Assembly: GCA_963845675.1 (NCBI GenBank)
Contig: CAWJSX010000005.1
Location: 124,001 to 188,000 of the forward strand
From: CAWJMD01 sp963845675
GTDB lineage: Bacteria; Actinomycetota; Actinomycetes; Actinomycetales; CAWJMD01
Reading direction: 5' to 3'
DNA: 64,000 nt
Part shown: piece after piece, positions 24,426-33,905 of the stretch
Layout of the letters: each line of letters opens with the position of its first letter
Numbering within the stretch: position 1 is the stretch's first letter
Position numbers and translations under genes: made by a program
Notes under the pieces: generated by a model
Told to the model about the DNA's origin: nothing
Seen by the model: the letters and a program-made list of their open reading frames with translations, nothing else
Database searches by the model: none

Positions 24426-25589
24426 ATGCAGATCGCGCTGAGCCGTAGGACTCCCCTCACCCTGCTCGTCGGGGTCCTGCTGGCAGCGGGCCTGCTGCAG
24501 GTGCCCGGGACGGGCGCGTCGGCGGCCGCGCCGCTGACCGTGGCGCAGGCGATCGGCAGCCAGAACGGGTCGACGGCGACCGTTCGCGGGTACGTGGTCG
24601 GCCAGCCGACGGCGACCACCACGGTGGTGACGTCCGGCTTCCCGAACGACTACGCCCTCGCGTTGGCCGACTCGCCCGGGCAGACCGCCACGAGCCAGAT
24701 GGTGTACGTGCAGATCCCCTCGGCGTCCCGCTCGGCGTGGGGTCTGAAGACCAACCCGTCCCTGATGGGGCGGCAGATCGACGTCACCGGCAAGCTCGCG
24801 TCGTACTTCTCGCACCCCGGTGTGACGTCGTCCACGGCCTTCGCCTTCTCGAGCGGGACCCCCGACCCGACACCCAGCCCCACGACCCCGGGCGAGTACG
24901 ACGACACCTACTACGCCGCCGCGACGGGCAAGAGCGGGTCGCAGCTGAAGAGCTCACTGCACCAGATCATCTCGACCGGCCAGACGAAGCTGACCTACGA
25001 CCAGGTGTGGGGCGCGCTGAGGCTCACGGACCAGGACCCGGCGAACTCGTCGAACGTCGTCCTGCTCTACACCGGGCGCTCGCAGTCGAAGACGAGCAAC
25101 GGCGGCGGGGTGGACCAGTGGAACCGCGAGCACGTCTGGGCCAAGTCCCACGGCGACTTCGGGACGGCGACCGGCCCCGGCACGGACGTGCACCACCTGC
25201 GCCCGACCGACGTCTCCGTCAACTCCACCCGAGGCAACAAGGACTTCGACATCGGCGGCAGCGCGGTGGGCGAGGCCCCCGGCAACTACACGGACGCCGA
25301 CTCGTGGGAGCCGCGCGACGCGGTCAAGGGCGACGTGGCGCGGATGATCTTCTACATGGACGTGCGCTACGAGGGTGGCGACGGCTTCGCCGACCTCGAG
25401 CTGAACGACCAGGTCAGCAACGGGACGGCCCCGTTCCACGGCCGGCTCTCGGTGCTGTTGCAGTGGAACGCCCAGGATCCGCCGGACGCCTTCGAGCAGC
25501 GCCGCAACCAGGTCATCTACGACGACCTGCAGCACAACCGGAACCCGTTCGTCGACCACCCGGAGTGGGCTGCCTCGATCTGGAACTGA
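24426..25589 (+). CDS. secreted endonuclease I family nuclease
   Basis: The product has 387 residues. It starts at ATG 24426 with a signal peptide (M-Q-I-A-L-S-R-R-T-P-L then a hydrophobic core ending A-S-A-A-A). Residues about 40-130 form an OB-like domain seen beside this nuclease. A Pro/Thr linker leads to the endonuclease I domain (about 155-385) with N-R-E-H-V-W-A-K-S-H-G containing the catalytic histidine, and H-H-L-R-P-T-D with metal-binding residues. It is likely an extracellular non-specific DNase for nutrient use or biofilm turnover. Confidence 0.88.
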   Translation: MQIALSRRTPLTLLVGVLLAAGLLQVPGTGASAAAPLTVAQAIGSQNGSTATVRGYVVGQPTATTTVVTSGFPNDYALALADSPGQTATSQMVYVQIPSASRSAWGLKTNPSLMGRQIDVTGKLASYFSHPGVTSSTAFAFSSGTPDPTPSPTTPGEYDDTYYAAATGKSGSQLKSSLHQIISTGQTKLTYDQVWGALRLTDQDPANSSNVVLLYTGRSQSKTSNGGGVDQWNREHVWAKSHGDFGTATGPGTDVHHLRPTDVSVNSTRGNKDFDIGGSAVGEAPGNYTDADSWEPRDAVKGDVARMIFYMDVRYEGGDGFADLELNDQVSNGTAPFHGRLSVLLQWNAQDPPDAFEQRRNQVIYDDLQHNRNPFVDHPEWAASIWN

Positions 25590-25607
25590 GGCGCACGGGC
25601 GCCCTCA
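25587..25607. terminator. short hairpin between converging genes
   Basis: TGAGG-CGC pairs with GCG-CCTCA around a four-base loop with one bulged C. It overlaps the stop of the nuclease gene and ends at the DUF305 stop, as a bidirectional terminator might. Confidence 0.35.
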
Positions 25608-26342
25608 GGCGTCGGGGACGGGGGCCCCTCGCTCGGCGAGCAGGTCGGTGATGATCGTGATCTCCCGGTCCTGGGTGGTCACGATGACCTCCGCCAGCTC
25701 CGTGAGGGTCGGCTCGTCGCTGCGGGCGAGGAAGGCCTCGGCCATGTCGAGCCCGCCCTGGTGGTGCCGGTACATCAGCTGGAGGAACAGCACCTCGGCG
25801 TCGCGGCCCTCCAGACGACCGAGCTCGCTGAGCTGCTCGTCGGTGGCCATGCCCATCGCGGCGATCAGGGGATCCACGCCGTCCGGGGGTGTGCTGCTCA
25901 CGGGGTGACCGGCGTGGCCGGCACCGCTGACGTCCGGACCGGACATCCACGCCATCGGGCTGTACTCGCTGGTCGACGCGCCGACCCCGCTCTCGTCGAG
26001 CCACGCCAGCATGCGGCCCTGCTGGGTGGCCTGGCCCTGGGCGATGTCCATCGCGAGCTGCTGGACGGTGGGGTCCTCCGTCCGCTGGCGGACGAGGAAC
26101 GACATCACGACCGCCTGCTCGTGGTGCACGAACATGTCGCGGGTGAAGCCCACCTCGGGGCCGGACTGCGCGGGGGCGCGATTGCCGGCGATCCAGCTCA
26201 GGGCCCAGCCCGACCCCAGCACGAGCAGCAGGGCGGTCAGGACGATCGTGGCGGTGCGCCACTGCGAGGACGTGCGGGTGGGCTCGGGCGACGCCGGGTC
26301 GTGCTCCACAGGTTCGTTGTCCGCTCGCGGGGTGGTCGTCAC
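25605..26342 (-). CDS. DUF305 domain membrane-anchored protein
   Basis: The product has 245 residues from GTG 26342. One membrane segment (about 31-52) is followed by two DUF305-type four-helix units: G-F-T-R-D-M-F-V-H-H-E-Q-A-V near 70 and L-M-Y-R-H-H-Q-G-G-L-D-M-A near 185. Paired histidines of this kind may bind metal, but no function is established. The start was placed here because longer starts lie in the TetR operator. It diverges from the TetR gene at 26419 and may be controlled by it. Confidence 0.8.
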   Translation of the reverse strand: MTTTPRADNEPVEHDPASPEPTRTSSQWRTATIVLTALLLVLGSGWALSWIAGNRAPAQSGPEVGFTRDMFVHHEQAVVMSFLVRQRTEDPTVQQLAMDIAQGQATQQGRMLAWLDESGVGASTSEYSPMAWMSGPDVSGAGHAGHPVSSTPPDGVDPLIAAMGMATDEQLSELGRLEGRDAEVLFLQLMYRHHQGGLDMAEAFLARSDEPTLTELAEVIVTTQDREITIITDLLAERGAPVPDA

Positions 26343-26385
26343 CCACCGATACCACCCACCCCACGGTGCGCTGTCAAACCCGCTT

Positions 26386-26409
26386 GTAAGTGAGTGCTCA
26401 CTCACTTAC
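26386..26409. promoter_or_regulatory. perfect TetR-type operator
   Basis: Perfect 11-bp arms GTAAGTGAGTG (26386-26396) and CACTCACTTAC (26399-26409) flank two bases. The site is 10 bases upstream of the TetR gene and 44 bases upstream of the DUF305 gene, so it is placed to control both. Confidence 0.85.
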
Positions 26410-26418
26410 TCTCTGGTC

Positions 26419-27033
26419 GTGACCCCCCGCGCCGCCTCCCTGCCCCCCGAGGAGCGCCGTCGTGCCCTGGTGGACGCCGCCCTCCCCCTGTTGCGCGAGC
26501 AGGGGTCGGCGGTCAGCACCCGCCAGATCGCCGAGGCCGCGGGGGTCGCCGAGGGCACCATCTTCCGGGTCTTCCCGACCAAGGACGCCCTCGTCGAGCA
26601 CGCCGTCGCCTGCTCCTTCGACCCCGCAGGCGTCGTCCACGACCTGTCCGCGATCGACCCGGGAACTCCCCTGGAGGCGCGCCTCGAGCGGGCCGTGTCC
26701 CTGATCCAGGAGCACCTCGTGTCGGTCTTCACGTTGGTGGCCGCCCTGCGATGGTCAGGGCCCGGCAAGGACGGGTCGCCCGCCCACCCCCGCTCGGAGC
26801 ACCTGCGGGCGAGCGCCGCGCTGGACGACGCGCTCGCCCAGGTCGTGGGTGACGGGGGCGGACTGCGAATGTCCCCGGGCGAGGTGGCGCGGATGCTGCG
26901 CCTGCTCACCTTCGCCGGCACCCACCCGCTGGTCAGTGAGAACCGGCCGCTGACCGCCCGGCAGATCGTGTCGCTCGTGCTCGACGGCTGTCGTGACCAC
27001 GGACCAGCGCGGCGGGGTGGTCCCGGGTGCTGA
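26419..27033 (+). CDS. TetR/AcrR family regulator of the ABC exporter
   Basis: The product has 204 residues and starts at GTG 26419. The helix-turn-helix (about residues 12-58) includes A-L-V-D-A-A-L-P-L-L, S-T-R-Q-I-A-E-A-A-G-V-A-E-G-T-I-F-R-V-F. The perfect GTAAGTGAGTG palindrome upstream is its probable operator. The gene overlaps the first ABC gene by seven bases, so repressor and pump are one transcript, the usual layout of drug-inducible exporters. The ligand is unknown. Confidence 0.9.
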   Translation: MTPRAASLPPEERRRALVDAALPLLREQGSAVSTRQIAEAAGVAEGTIFRVFPTKDALVEHAVACSFDPAGVVHDLSAIDPGTPLEARLERAVSLIQEHLVSVFTLVAALRWSGPGKDGSPAHPRSEHLRASAALDDALAQVVGDGGGLRMSPGEVARMLRLLTFAGTHPLVSENRPLTARQIVSLVLDGCRDHGPARRGGPGC

Positions 27034-28773
27034 TCCGGCTCCTGCGCGAGCGACTCGCACCGCTACGCGGACCGCTGGCGTGGGTCGTCGGTCTGCAGCT
27101 GGTCAGCTCGCTCGCCAGCCTGTACCTGCCGAGCCTCAACGCCGACATCATCGACCGGGGGGTCGCGCAGGGTGACACCGGCTACATCGTGCGGACGGGT
27201 GGCTGGATGCTCGCCGTCAGCCTGCTGCAGATCAGCGCTGCGCTGGGGAGCGTCTGGTTCGCCGCCCGGACGGCGATGGGGGTCGGACGCGACCTGCGTT
27301 CCGCGGTGTTCACGCGCGTCGGGGAGTTCAGCGCCCAGGAGCTCTCGCGGTTCGGGGCGCCCACCCTGATCTCGCGCACCACCAACGACGTGCAGCAGGT
27401 GCAGATGCTCGTCCTGATGGGGTGCCTGATGTTCGTGGCTGCCCCGATCAGCATGGTCGGCGGAGTGGTGATGGCCCTGCGCGAGGACGTGGGACTGTCC
27501 TGGCTCGTCGGTGTGGCCGTGCCGGTGCTCGGGCTGAGCATCGGTCTGGTCGTGTCGCGGATGGTGCCTCTCTTCCGCGCGATGCAGACCGGTATCGACG
27601 AGATCAACCGCGTTCTGCGGGAGCAGATCGCGGGCATCCGCGTGGTCCGCGCCTTCGTCAGTGAGCGCCGGGAGGTCCGACGCTTCGCGGTCGCCAACGA
27701 CGACCTCACCGAGACGACCCTCGCGGTGGGACGTCTTGCAGGCGCTGATGTTCCCGATCGTGATGGCCGTGCTGAACGTCTCCACGGTCGCTGTGCTCTG
27801 GTTCGGTGCGGCGCGCGTCGGGTCCGGGCTGCTCCAGGTCGGCTCGCTCACCGCGTTCATGGCCTACCTGATGCAGATCCTCATCTCGGTGATGATGGCG
27901 ACGTTCATGCTGATGATGGTCCCCCGCGCCTCGGTGTCGGCAGAGCGCATCGCGGAGGTGCTCGACACCGAGGTCTCCGTGGTCCTGCCGGCGAGCCCGG
28001 TGACCACCGTCGACCGTCACGGCGAGCTCGAGCTGGATGACGTCTCGTTCCGCTTCCCCGGGGCTGAGCGCCCTGTGCTGCAAGGCATCTCGCTGCGGAC
28101 TGCACCAGGGCGCACGACGGCCGTCATCGGCAGCACCGGCTCCGGCAAGACGACGCTGCTCTCGCTGGTGCCGCGACTCATGGACGCCACCTCCGGGAGC
28201 GTCCGGGTCGACGGAGTCGACGTGCGGGACCTCGACCCCGAGCTGCTCTGGCGACGGGTCGGCCTCGTCCCGCAGAAGCCCTACCTGTTCACCGGCACGG
28301 TCGCGAGCAACCTGCGCTTCGGTGACGAGACGGCGACCGATGACGCGCTGTGGGAGGCACTCGAGGTCGCGCAGGCGGCGGACTTCGTCCGCGCCATGCC
28401 CGGCGGGCTGGAGTCGGCTGTCTCCCAAGGCGGGACGAACCTCTCCGGCGGCCAGCGTCAGCGCATCGCGATCGCGCGCGCCCTCGTCCGCCGCCCCGAG
28501 ATCTACCTCTTCGACGACTCGTTCTCGGCGCTCGACCTGGCGACCGACGCACGCCTGCGGGCGGCTCTGCGCCCGGCGACGCGCGACGCCAGCGTCGTCA
28601 TCGTGGCGCAGCGCGTGTCGACCATCGTCGACGCCGACCAGATCCTCGTCCTAGAGAACGGTCGGGTCGTCGGGCGAGGGCGGCACGACGAGCTGGTGCG
28701 GCAGCTGTCCGACGTACGCGGAGATCGTCGAGTCGCAGGCGGCAGCGGAGGAGCAGCGGGGGTGCGGACGTGA
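27027..28773 (+). pseudogene. ABC exporter subunit 1 (fused membrane and ATPase domains), frameshifted
   Basis: From GTG 27027 the frame gives five membrane helices with S-R-T-T-N-D-V-Q-Q. Near 27738 one extra T (CTTGCAG) shifts the frame; the next frame continues L-Q-A-L-M-F-P and the ATPase: G-S-T-G-S-G-K-T-T (Walker A), L-S-G-G-Q-R-Q-R (signature), Y-L-F-D-D (Walker B, with Asp instead of the catalytic Glu). Near 28705 and 28757 two further shifts make the last 23 residues unreadable; the alternative frame gives T-Y-A-E-I-V-E-S-Q. A heterodimeric multidrug exporter half is expected, and the degenerate Walker B Asp fits this. Confidence 0.8.
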
Positions 28774-30771
28774 GCGACAGCGCGATCGAGAGCGAGCGGA
28801 AGGCGGCCGAGGCACGCCGCCCGCCGCAGCAGCGGATGGGCCCGATGAGGACGGGGTTCACCGGTGAGAAGTCCGCCGCGTTCGGCCCCTCGGCCCGCGG
28901 CTGGTGGGTCGTCTGCGCCCTGCAGCGCAGTCGCGGCTGCTCGGCGTCGTCGGTCTGGCGGTCTCGAGCGTCGCGTTGATGGTCATCGGACCGAAGGTGC
29001 TCGGGCACGCGACGAACATCATCTTCGACGGTGCGATCGGACGCACGCTGCCGGCCGGTCTCACGAAGGAGCAGGCGATCGAGGCGGCGCGAGCACCGAG
29101 GAGACGGGGAGTTCGCGGACCTGCTCACCGGCATGTCGGTCGTGCCGGGTCAGGGCATCGACACGACCGACCTCGGTCGTGTGCTGCTGCTCGCCCTCGG
29201 GCTCTACGTGTTCGCCTTCTTGTTCTCGTGGTGCCAGGGACTGCTGCTCAACACCGCGGTTCAGCGCACCGTGCGGACGCTGCGCGCCGAGGTGGAGGAC
29301 AAGCTGCACCGCCTGCCGCTGAGCTACTTCGACAAGCAGCCTCGCGGCGAGCTGCTGAGCCGCGTGACCAACGACATCGACAACGTCGCCCAGAGCCTCC
29401 AGCAGACGCTGAGCCAGCTGCTGACCTCGCTGCTGACCGTGGTCGGCGTCGTCGCGATGATGCTGGTGATCTCCCCGCTGCTGGCGCTCGTCGCGCTGGT
29501 GACCATCCCGGTGTCCATGATCGTGACGACCCAGATCATGAAGCGCTCGCAGAAGCTCTTCGCCGCGCAGTGGAAGCACACCGGTGCCCTGAACGCCCAG
29601 GTCGAGGAGGCCTTCACCGGCCACAGCCTGGTGAAGGTGTTCGGTCGCCAGCCGCAGGTGGACGCAGCCTTCGACGAGGAGAACGACAGGCTCTACACGG
29701 CGGGCTTCGGGGCGCAGTTCGTCTCGGGGATCATCATGCCGACGATGATGTTCATCGGGAACCTCAACTACGTCGTCATCGCGGTCGTCGGCGGTCTGCG
29801 GGTGGCGAGCGGGCAGCTGAGCCTCGGGTGACGTGCAGGCCTTCATCCAGTACTCGCGGCAGTTCACGCAACCGCTGACGCAGGTGGCGTCGATGGCCAA
29901 CCTGCTGCAGTCGGGCGTGGCGTCGGCCGAGCGGGTCTTCGAGGTGCTCGACGCGCGGGAGCAGGAGCCGGACCACGCGTCGGCGGTCACGATCACCGAC
30001 CCCTGCGGGCGCGTGTCGTTCGAGCAGGTCGCCTTCTCGTACTCACCGGACCGTCCGCTGATCACCGAGCTCGACCTGGTGGCCGAGCCGGGTCACACGG
30101 TGGCGATCGTCGGACCGACCGGTGCCGGCAAGACGACGCTCGTGAACCTCGTGATGCGGTTCTACGAGCTCGACGCCGGACGGATCACGCTCGACGGCGT
30201 CGACATCACGTCGATGACCCGGGACGACCTGCGCTCGCGCGTCGGCATGGTGCTCCAGGACACCTGGCTGTTCGGCGGCACGATCCGCGACAACATCGCC
30301 TACGGCAACCCGGAGGCGACGGAGGAGCAGGTCCTGGCGGCGGCGCGGGCCACGTACGTCGACCGCTTCGTGCAGTCGCTGCCGGACGGTTACGACACGG
30401 TGGTCGACGACGAGGGCCACTCGCTCAGTGCCGGCGAGAAGCAGCTGCTCACCATCGCCAGGGCCTTCCTGTCCGACCCGTCGCTGCTGATCCTGGACGA
30501 GGCGACCAGCTCGGTCGACACACGCACGGAGCTGCTGGTGCAGCACGCGATGGCTGCTCTGCGCAGTGACCGCACGAGCTTCGTCATCGCGCACCGGCTC
30601 TCGACGATCCGGGACGCCGACCTGATCCTCGTGATGGAGGACGGCGCGATCGTCGAGCAGGGCACCCACGATGAGCTCCTCGCCGCGGATGGCGCGTACG
30701 CACGGCTGTACGACGCGCAGTTCGCCGGGCCGGTGGCCGAGCCGGACGTGGCCGTCGCTGCCGGAGGGTGA
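28770..30771 (+). pseudogene. ABC exporter subunit 2 (fused membrane and ATPase domains), frameshifted
   Basis: GTG 28770 overlaps the previous stop. Frames change near 28890 (one C missing), near 29095 and near 29833 (GGG for GG, where L-S-L-G continues as D-V-Q-A-F-I). Together they give six membrane helices with S-Y-F-D-K-Q-P-R-G-E-L-L-S-R and an ATPase with G-P-T-G-A-G-K-T-T, L-S-A-G-E-K-Q (signature variant), L-I-L-D-E-A-T-S (intact catalytic Glu) and A-H-R-L-S-T-I. It is the catalytic half of the heterodimer with the 27027 gene. Intact conserved motifs on both sides of each shift favour sequence error over decay. Confidence 0.8.
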
Positions 30772-30852
30772 GGCCGGGGGACGAAGGGCCCTCGCGTGGA
30801 GCAGCCCCCCGCGGGCAACCTCTTCCCAGGGCTCGTGTCTGGAGGCGACACC

Positions 30853-31494
30853 GTGCGACGACCCGTGGTTGCGGCACTCGCGATCGTCGCGCTGGTCGCC
30901 GTGGTGGCTGCCCTCGCGCTGGCAGTCGGCAGCCGTGCCGGAGGCGTCCAGCGGGTCGCCGTCCCTGGTGGGGGACCGGGCATGATGGCGGACGGGCCCG
31001 GTGGCGAATGGATGCAGGGAATGGTCGTCCGCGACGAGTTCGATTTCCTCGCCGAGATGGTGCCCCACCACGCCGAGGCCGTCGCGGCCGCCACCGAGCT
31101 GCGCAGATCAGAGCGCCCGGAGATGCGGGCGCTCGGTGCCTCGATCGTCGCGTCCCAGTCGGCCCAGATCGACCGGATGGAGGGATGGCTGGCCCGGTGG
31201 TACCCGGACCGGACGTCGGACGCGGACTACCGGCCGATGATGCGCGACCTGTCCGACCTGTCCGATGACCAGCTCGACGAGGCGTTCCTCAGCGACATGG
31301 TCGGCCACCACATGGCGGCCGTGATGATGTCCCAGCAGCTGCTGGTCCGCGGGCTCGCCGTCCACCCCGAGGTGGCGGACCTGGCACGGACCATCCGAGA
31401 GGACCAGCTCGATGAGATCGGGATCATGAGCAGGTGGTTGTCCGACTGGTACGGACGGGACCGGGGCTGGATGGGGCCCGGCATGATGTGGTGA
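30853..31494 (+). CDS. DUF305 family membrane-anchored protein
   Basis: The product has 213 residues. GTG 30853 lies seven bases after GGAGG. One membrane segment (about 5-27) precedes a Gly/Met-rich stretch (G-G-G-P-G-M-M) and two DUF305 units: M-V-P-H-H-A-E-A-V near 72 and M-V-G-H-H-M-A-A-V-M-M near 153. The C-terminus is W-M-G-P-G-M-M-W. Histidine and methionine richness recalls copper-handling proteins, but this is inference. It is a paralogue of the DUF305 protein at 25605 and follows the ABC exporter. Confidence 0.85.
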   Translation: MRRPVVAALAIVALVAVVAALALAVGSRAGGVQRVAVPGGGPGMMADGPGGEWMQGMVVRDEFDFLAEMVPHHAEAVAAATELRRSERPEMRALGASIVASQSAQIDRMEGWLARWYPDRTSDADYRPMMRDLSDLSDDQLDEAFLSDMVGHHMAAVMMSQQLLVRGLAVHPEVADLARTIREDQLDEIGIMSRWLSDWYGRDRGWMGPGMMW

Positions 31495-31537
31495 AGCGCC
31501 CGACCCCTGCGCCGGGCCACCGTGGAGGGCGACAGGC

Positions 31538-32506
31538 ATGCAACACACGCGTCTTGGCCGTTCAGGTCTGAAGGTCAGCCGCATCGGGCTGGGGTGCATG
31601 AGCTACGGCGAAGCGGCCTCCGGCATGCACCAGTGGACGCTGGACGAGGAGGGCGCCGCGCCGTTCTTCCGGCAGGCCGTCGAGCTGGGAGTCACGTTCT
31701 GGGACACGGCGAACGTGTACCAGGGCGGCACCTCCGAGGAGTTCGTCGGCCGCGCGGTGCGCCGGTTCTCCCGCCGGGAGGACATCGTCGTGGCCACGAA
31801 GGTCCACGGCCGCATGCACGACGGGCCAGGCGGCAGCGGCCTCTCGCGGAAGGCGATCCTGGAGCAGCTGGACGAGTCGCTGCGACGCCTCGGCACCGAG
31901 TACGTGGACGTGTACTACATCCACCGGTTCGACGACCAGGTCCCGGTCGAGGAGACGATGGAGGCGCTGCATGACGTCGTGCGGGCAGGGAAGGTGCGGT
32001 ACCTCGGTGCGTCGTCGATGTGGGCCTGGCAGCTCGCGAAGCTGCAGCACGTGGCGCAGGTGCACGGCTGGACCACGTTCACGGCGATGGAGGACCAGTA
32101 CAACGTCCTCAAGCGCGAGGAGGAGCGGGACATGATCCCGCTGTGCCTCGACCAGGGCGTCGGTCTGACGCCCTACTCGCCGCTCGCCAAGGGCCGCGCC
32201 GCACGTCCCTGGGGTGCGCAGACTGCCCGTTCATCCTCGGACGCCGTCGCTCGGTCCTTCGACCGCGAGGCGGACAGGCCGGTCGTGGACGCCGTCGAGA
32301 GGATCGCCGATGACCGCGGTATCCCGATGGCTCAGGTCGCGCTGGCCTGGGTGCTGTCCAAGCCCGTGGTGTCGTGCCCGATCGTGGGCGCCACACGTCC
32401 GGGGCACCTCGAGGACGCCGTGGCTGCCCTCGACGTCCGGCTGACAGAGGACGAGGTCACCGCGCTTGAGGAGCAGTACTCCGCACAGGACAACTACTGG
32501 TGGTGA
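31538..32506 (+). CDS. aldo/keto reductase
   Basis: The product has 322 residues and begins R-L-G-R-S-G-L-K-V-S-R-I-G-L-G. Catalytic residues are visible as D-T-A-N-V-Y (Asp, Tyr), A-T-K-V-H-G (Lys) and Y-I-H-R-F-D (His). The C-terminal V-G-A-T-R-P-G-H-L-E-D binds the NADP phosphate. It is a complete TIM-barrel oxidoreductase of the potassium-channel-beta/YajO-like group; the substrate is unknown. A GGAGGGCG sequence precedes the start. Its stop overlaps the converging gene by 13 bases. Confidence 0.93.
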   Translation: MQHTRLGRSGLKVSRIGLGCMSYGEAASGMHQWTLDEEGAAPFFRQAVELGVTFWDTANVYQGGTSEEFVGRAVRRFSRREDIVVATKVHGRMHDGPGGSGLSRKAILEQLDESLRRLGTEYVDVYYIHRFDDQVPVEETMEALHDVVRAGKVRYLGASSMWAWQLAKLQHVAQVHGWTTFTAMEDQYNVLKREEERDMIPLCLDQGVGLTPYSPLAKGRAARPWGAQTARSSSDAVARSFDREADRPVVDAVERIADDRGIPMAQVALAWVLSKPVVSCPIVGATRPGHLEDAVAALDVRLTEDEVTALEEQYSAQDNYWW

Positions 32507-32826
32507 CCGTTCGCTCTCAGCGCGTCGAGCGCTGAGTAGGACCCCACGACGGTCGCGCTCATCGGGGTCGGGCCCTCGATGCTGCGCTCGGCGATCCTCT
32601 CCTGGAAGGCCGCGAACGCCGGCAGCTCGGCCAGGGGGTTGTCGGGGCGCGTGTTGTGGAAGATGTGGATGAAGGTGTCGTCCTCGAGGCGGTAGGTCGA
32701 GTAGCTGATGCCATCGGGACGGGCCGCGGCGAGCTCGGCGTACACGGCCTCGACGAGGCGCTGGTTCTCCTCAGCGGCGTCGTTGCGGGTGCGGTAGCGG
32801 ACGACGGTCTGCTGCGTGTCGGTCAT
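32494..32826 (-). CDS. small protein, possible antibiotic-biosynthesis-monooxygenase-like fold
   Basis: The product has 110 residues without signal or membrane segment. An alternating beta pattern with V-V-R-Y-R-T, S-Y-S-T-Y-R-L, D-D-T-F-I-H-I-F-H and F-Q-E-R-I suggests a ferredoxin-like dimeric alpha/beta barrel fold. Small proteins with this H-I-F-H-N signature are commonly annotated as hypothetical proteins in Actinobacteria. No active site can be assigned. It converges on the aldo/keto reductase gene. Confidence 0.65.
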   Translation of the reverse strand: MTDTQQTVVRYRTRNDAAEENQRLVEAVYAELAAARPDGISYSTYRLEDDTFIHIFHNTRPDNPLAELPAFAAFQERIAERSIEGPTPMSATVVGSYSALDALRANGHHQ

Positions 32827-32917
32827 GGCCGAGTATCGCCCCTGCCGACATCTGAGTGTGAAGGGTCCCTACGCAGGCTCGCGAAGGGATCATTCCCCAC
32901 TCAGGCGAAGGGGGGGT

Positions 32918-33568
32918 TCAGCCGGCGAGCAGCCGGTCCAGCGTCGACCGCAGCTCGTGGAGGTCGTGGACGACGTGCGTCGCGCCTGCGTCGCGCAGCT
33001 CGGCCTCCGCGAAGCCGCCGGTGAGCAGCCCGATCCCCGTGAGTCCAAGCTCCGCCGCGGGCAGGAAGTCCCAGACCGAGTCCCCCACCGAGACGACCTG
33101 GTCGGCGTCGGTCATGTCCCGCGCGACCTCGAGCAGGTCGGTCGCGGGCTTCGTCCGCTCGACGTCGTCCGCCGTGGTCCACCCGCGGACGACGTCACGG
33201 GCCTGGAGCAGGTCGACGAACCGCTCGACGTGGGCCGGTTTCCCCGAGGTGGCGAGCACGAGCTGGTGCCCCTGGTCCGACAGGTGCCGCAGCAGGGCGA
33301 CGGCCCCGTCGAGGGCCCTCACCTCCGGCAGCAGCGGCTCGACGTGCTCCCGCCACGCCGCACGCAACGCGTCGCCGTGCTCCGCCTCGGCGTCGTCGCC
33401 TGCCACGGCGGCCACGAGCTGGTCGCCCCCCATCCCGAGATGGCGGTGCACCCGCCACAGCGAGGGGGTCAGCCCGTGGTCGGCGAAGGCGCGGGACCAG
33501 GCGATGACGTGGTGGTAGTTGCTGTCGACGAGGGTGCCGTCGACGTCGAGGAGCACGGCGCTGGACAT
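32918..33568 (-). CDS. HAD family hydrolase
   Basis: The product has 216 residues. Motif I is L-L-D-V-D-G-T-L-V-D (nucleophile Asp), motif II is L-A-T-S-G-K, and motif IV is V-G-D-S-V-W-D. The cap of about 65 residues is the C1 helical type, like phosphoglycolate phosphatase or beta-phosphoglucomutase-like phosphatases. It is cytoplasmic. The substrate cannot be told from sequence. Confidence 0.9.
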   Translation of the reverse strand: MSSAVLLDVDGTLVDSNYHHVIAWSRAFADHGLTPSLWRVHRHLGMGGDQLVAAVAGDDAEAEHGDALRAAWREHVEPLLPEVRALDGAVALLRHLSDQGHQLVLATSGKPAHVERFVDLLQARDVVRGWTTADDVERTKPATDLLEVARDMTDADQVVSVGDSVWDFLPAAELGLTGIGLLTGGFAEAELRDAGATHVVHDLHELRSTLDRLLAG

Positions 33569-33686
33569 CGACCTGTCCTATCGCGTCCGCTAGACAAGGG
33601 CCATTCGGGGGTAGCGCAGGCGGGGTCGTTCAGGTAACCCTGTGCGGACGGGGACCCGTCGGCAGCCCAGCACACCGAGGACGTCC

Positions 33687-33905
33687 ATGTCTTTGACCAC
33701 AGACCACCACGACCACGTGGTGGACACGCTCACCCTCCGGTTCCCACAGATCGACCGCGGTTCGATCGACGCCGTCGTCACCGACGTCGAGCACCGGTAC
33801 GTCGACGCACGGGTACGTACGTTCGTTCCCGTGCTGGTGGCCCGTGAGGCTCGCGACGTGCTGAGCGGTCGTCTGGACGTGGACGGGCGGTCGTCACCTG
33901 CCTGA
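33687..33905 (+). CDS. three-helix bundle dimerization domain protein
   Basis: The product has 72 residues and begins M-S-L-T-T-D-H-H-D-H. L-x-x-R-F-P-x-I-x-x-x-x-I-x-x-V-V-x-D and a second half R-T-F-V-P-V-L-V-A-R-E-A-R match the small actinobacterial three-helix dimerization domain often seen beside arsenate reductase and stress genes. It is converging with, and overlaps by a few bases, the broken M15 peptidase gene. Confidence 0.7.
   Translation: MSLTTDHHDHVVDTLTLRFPQIDRGSIDAVVTDVEHRYVDARVRTFVPVLVAREARDVLSGRLDVDGRSSPA

Noticed and set aside
25605..31494. Genomic island or prophage around the exporter
   Set aside because: No integrase, transposase, tRNA-linked repeat or base-composition change could be found.
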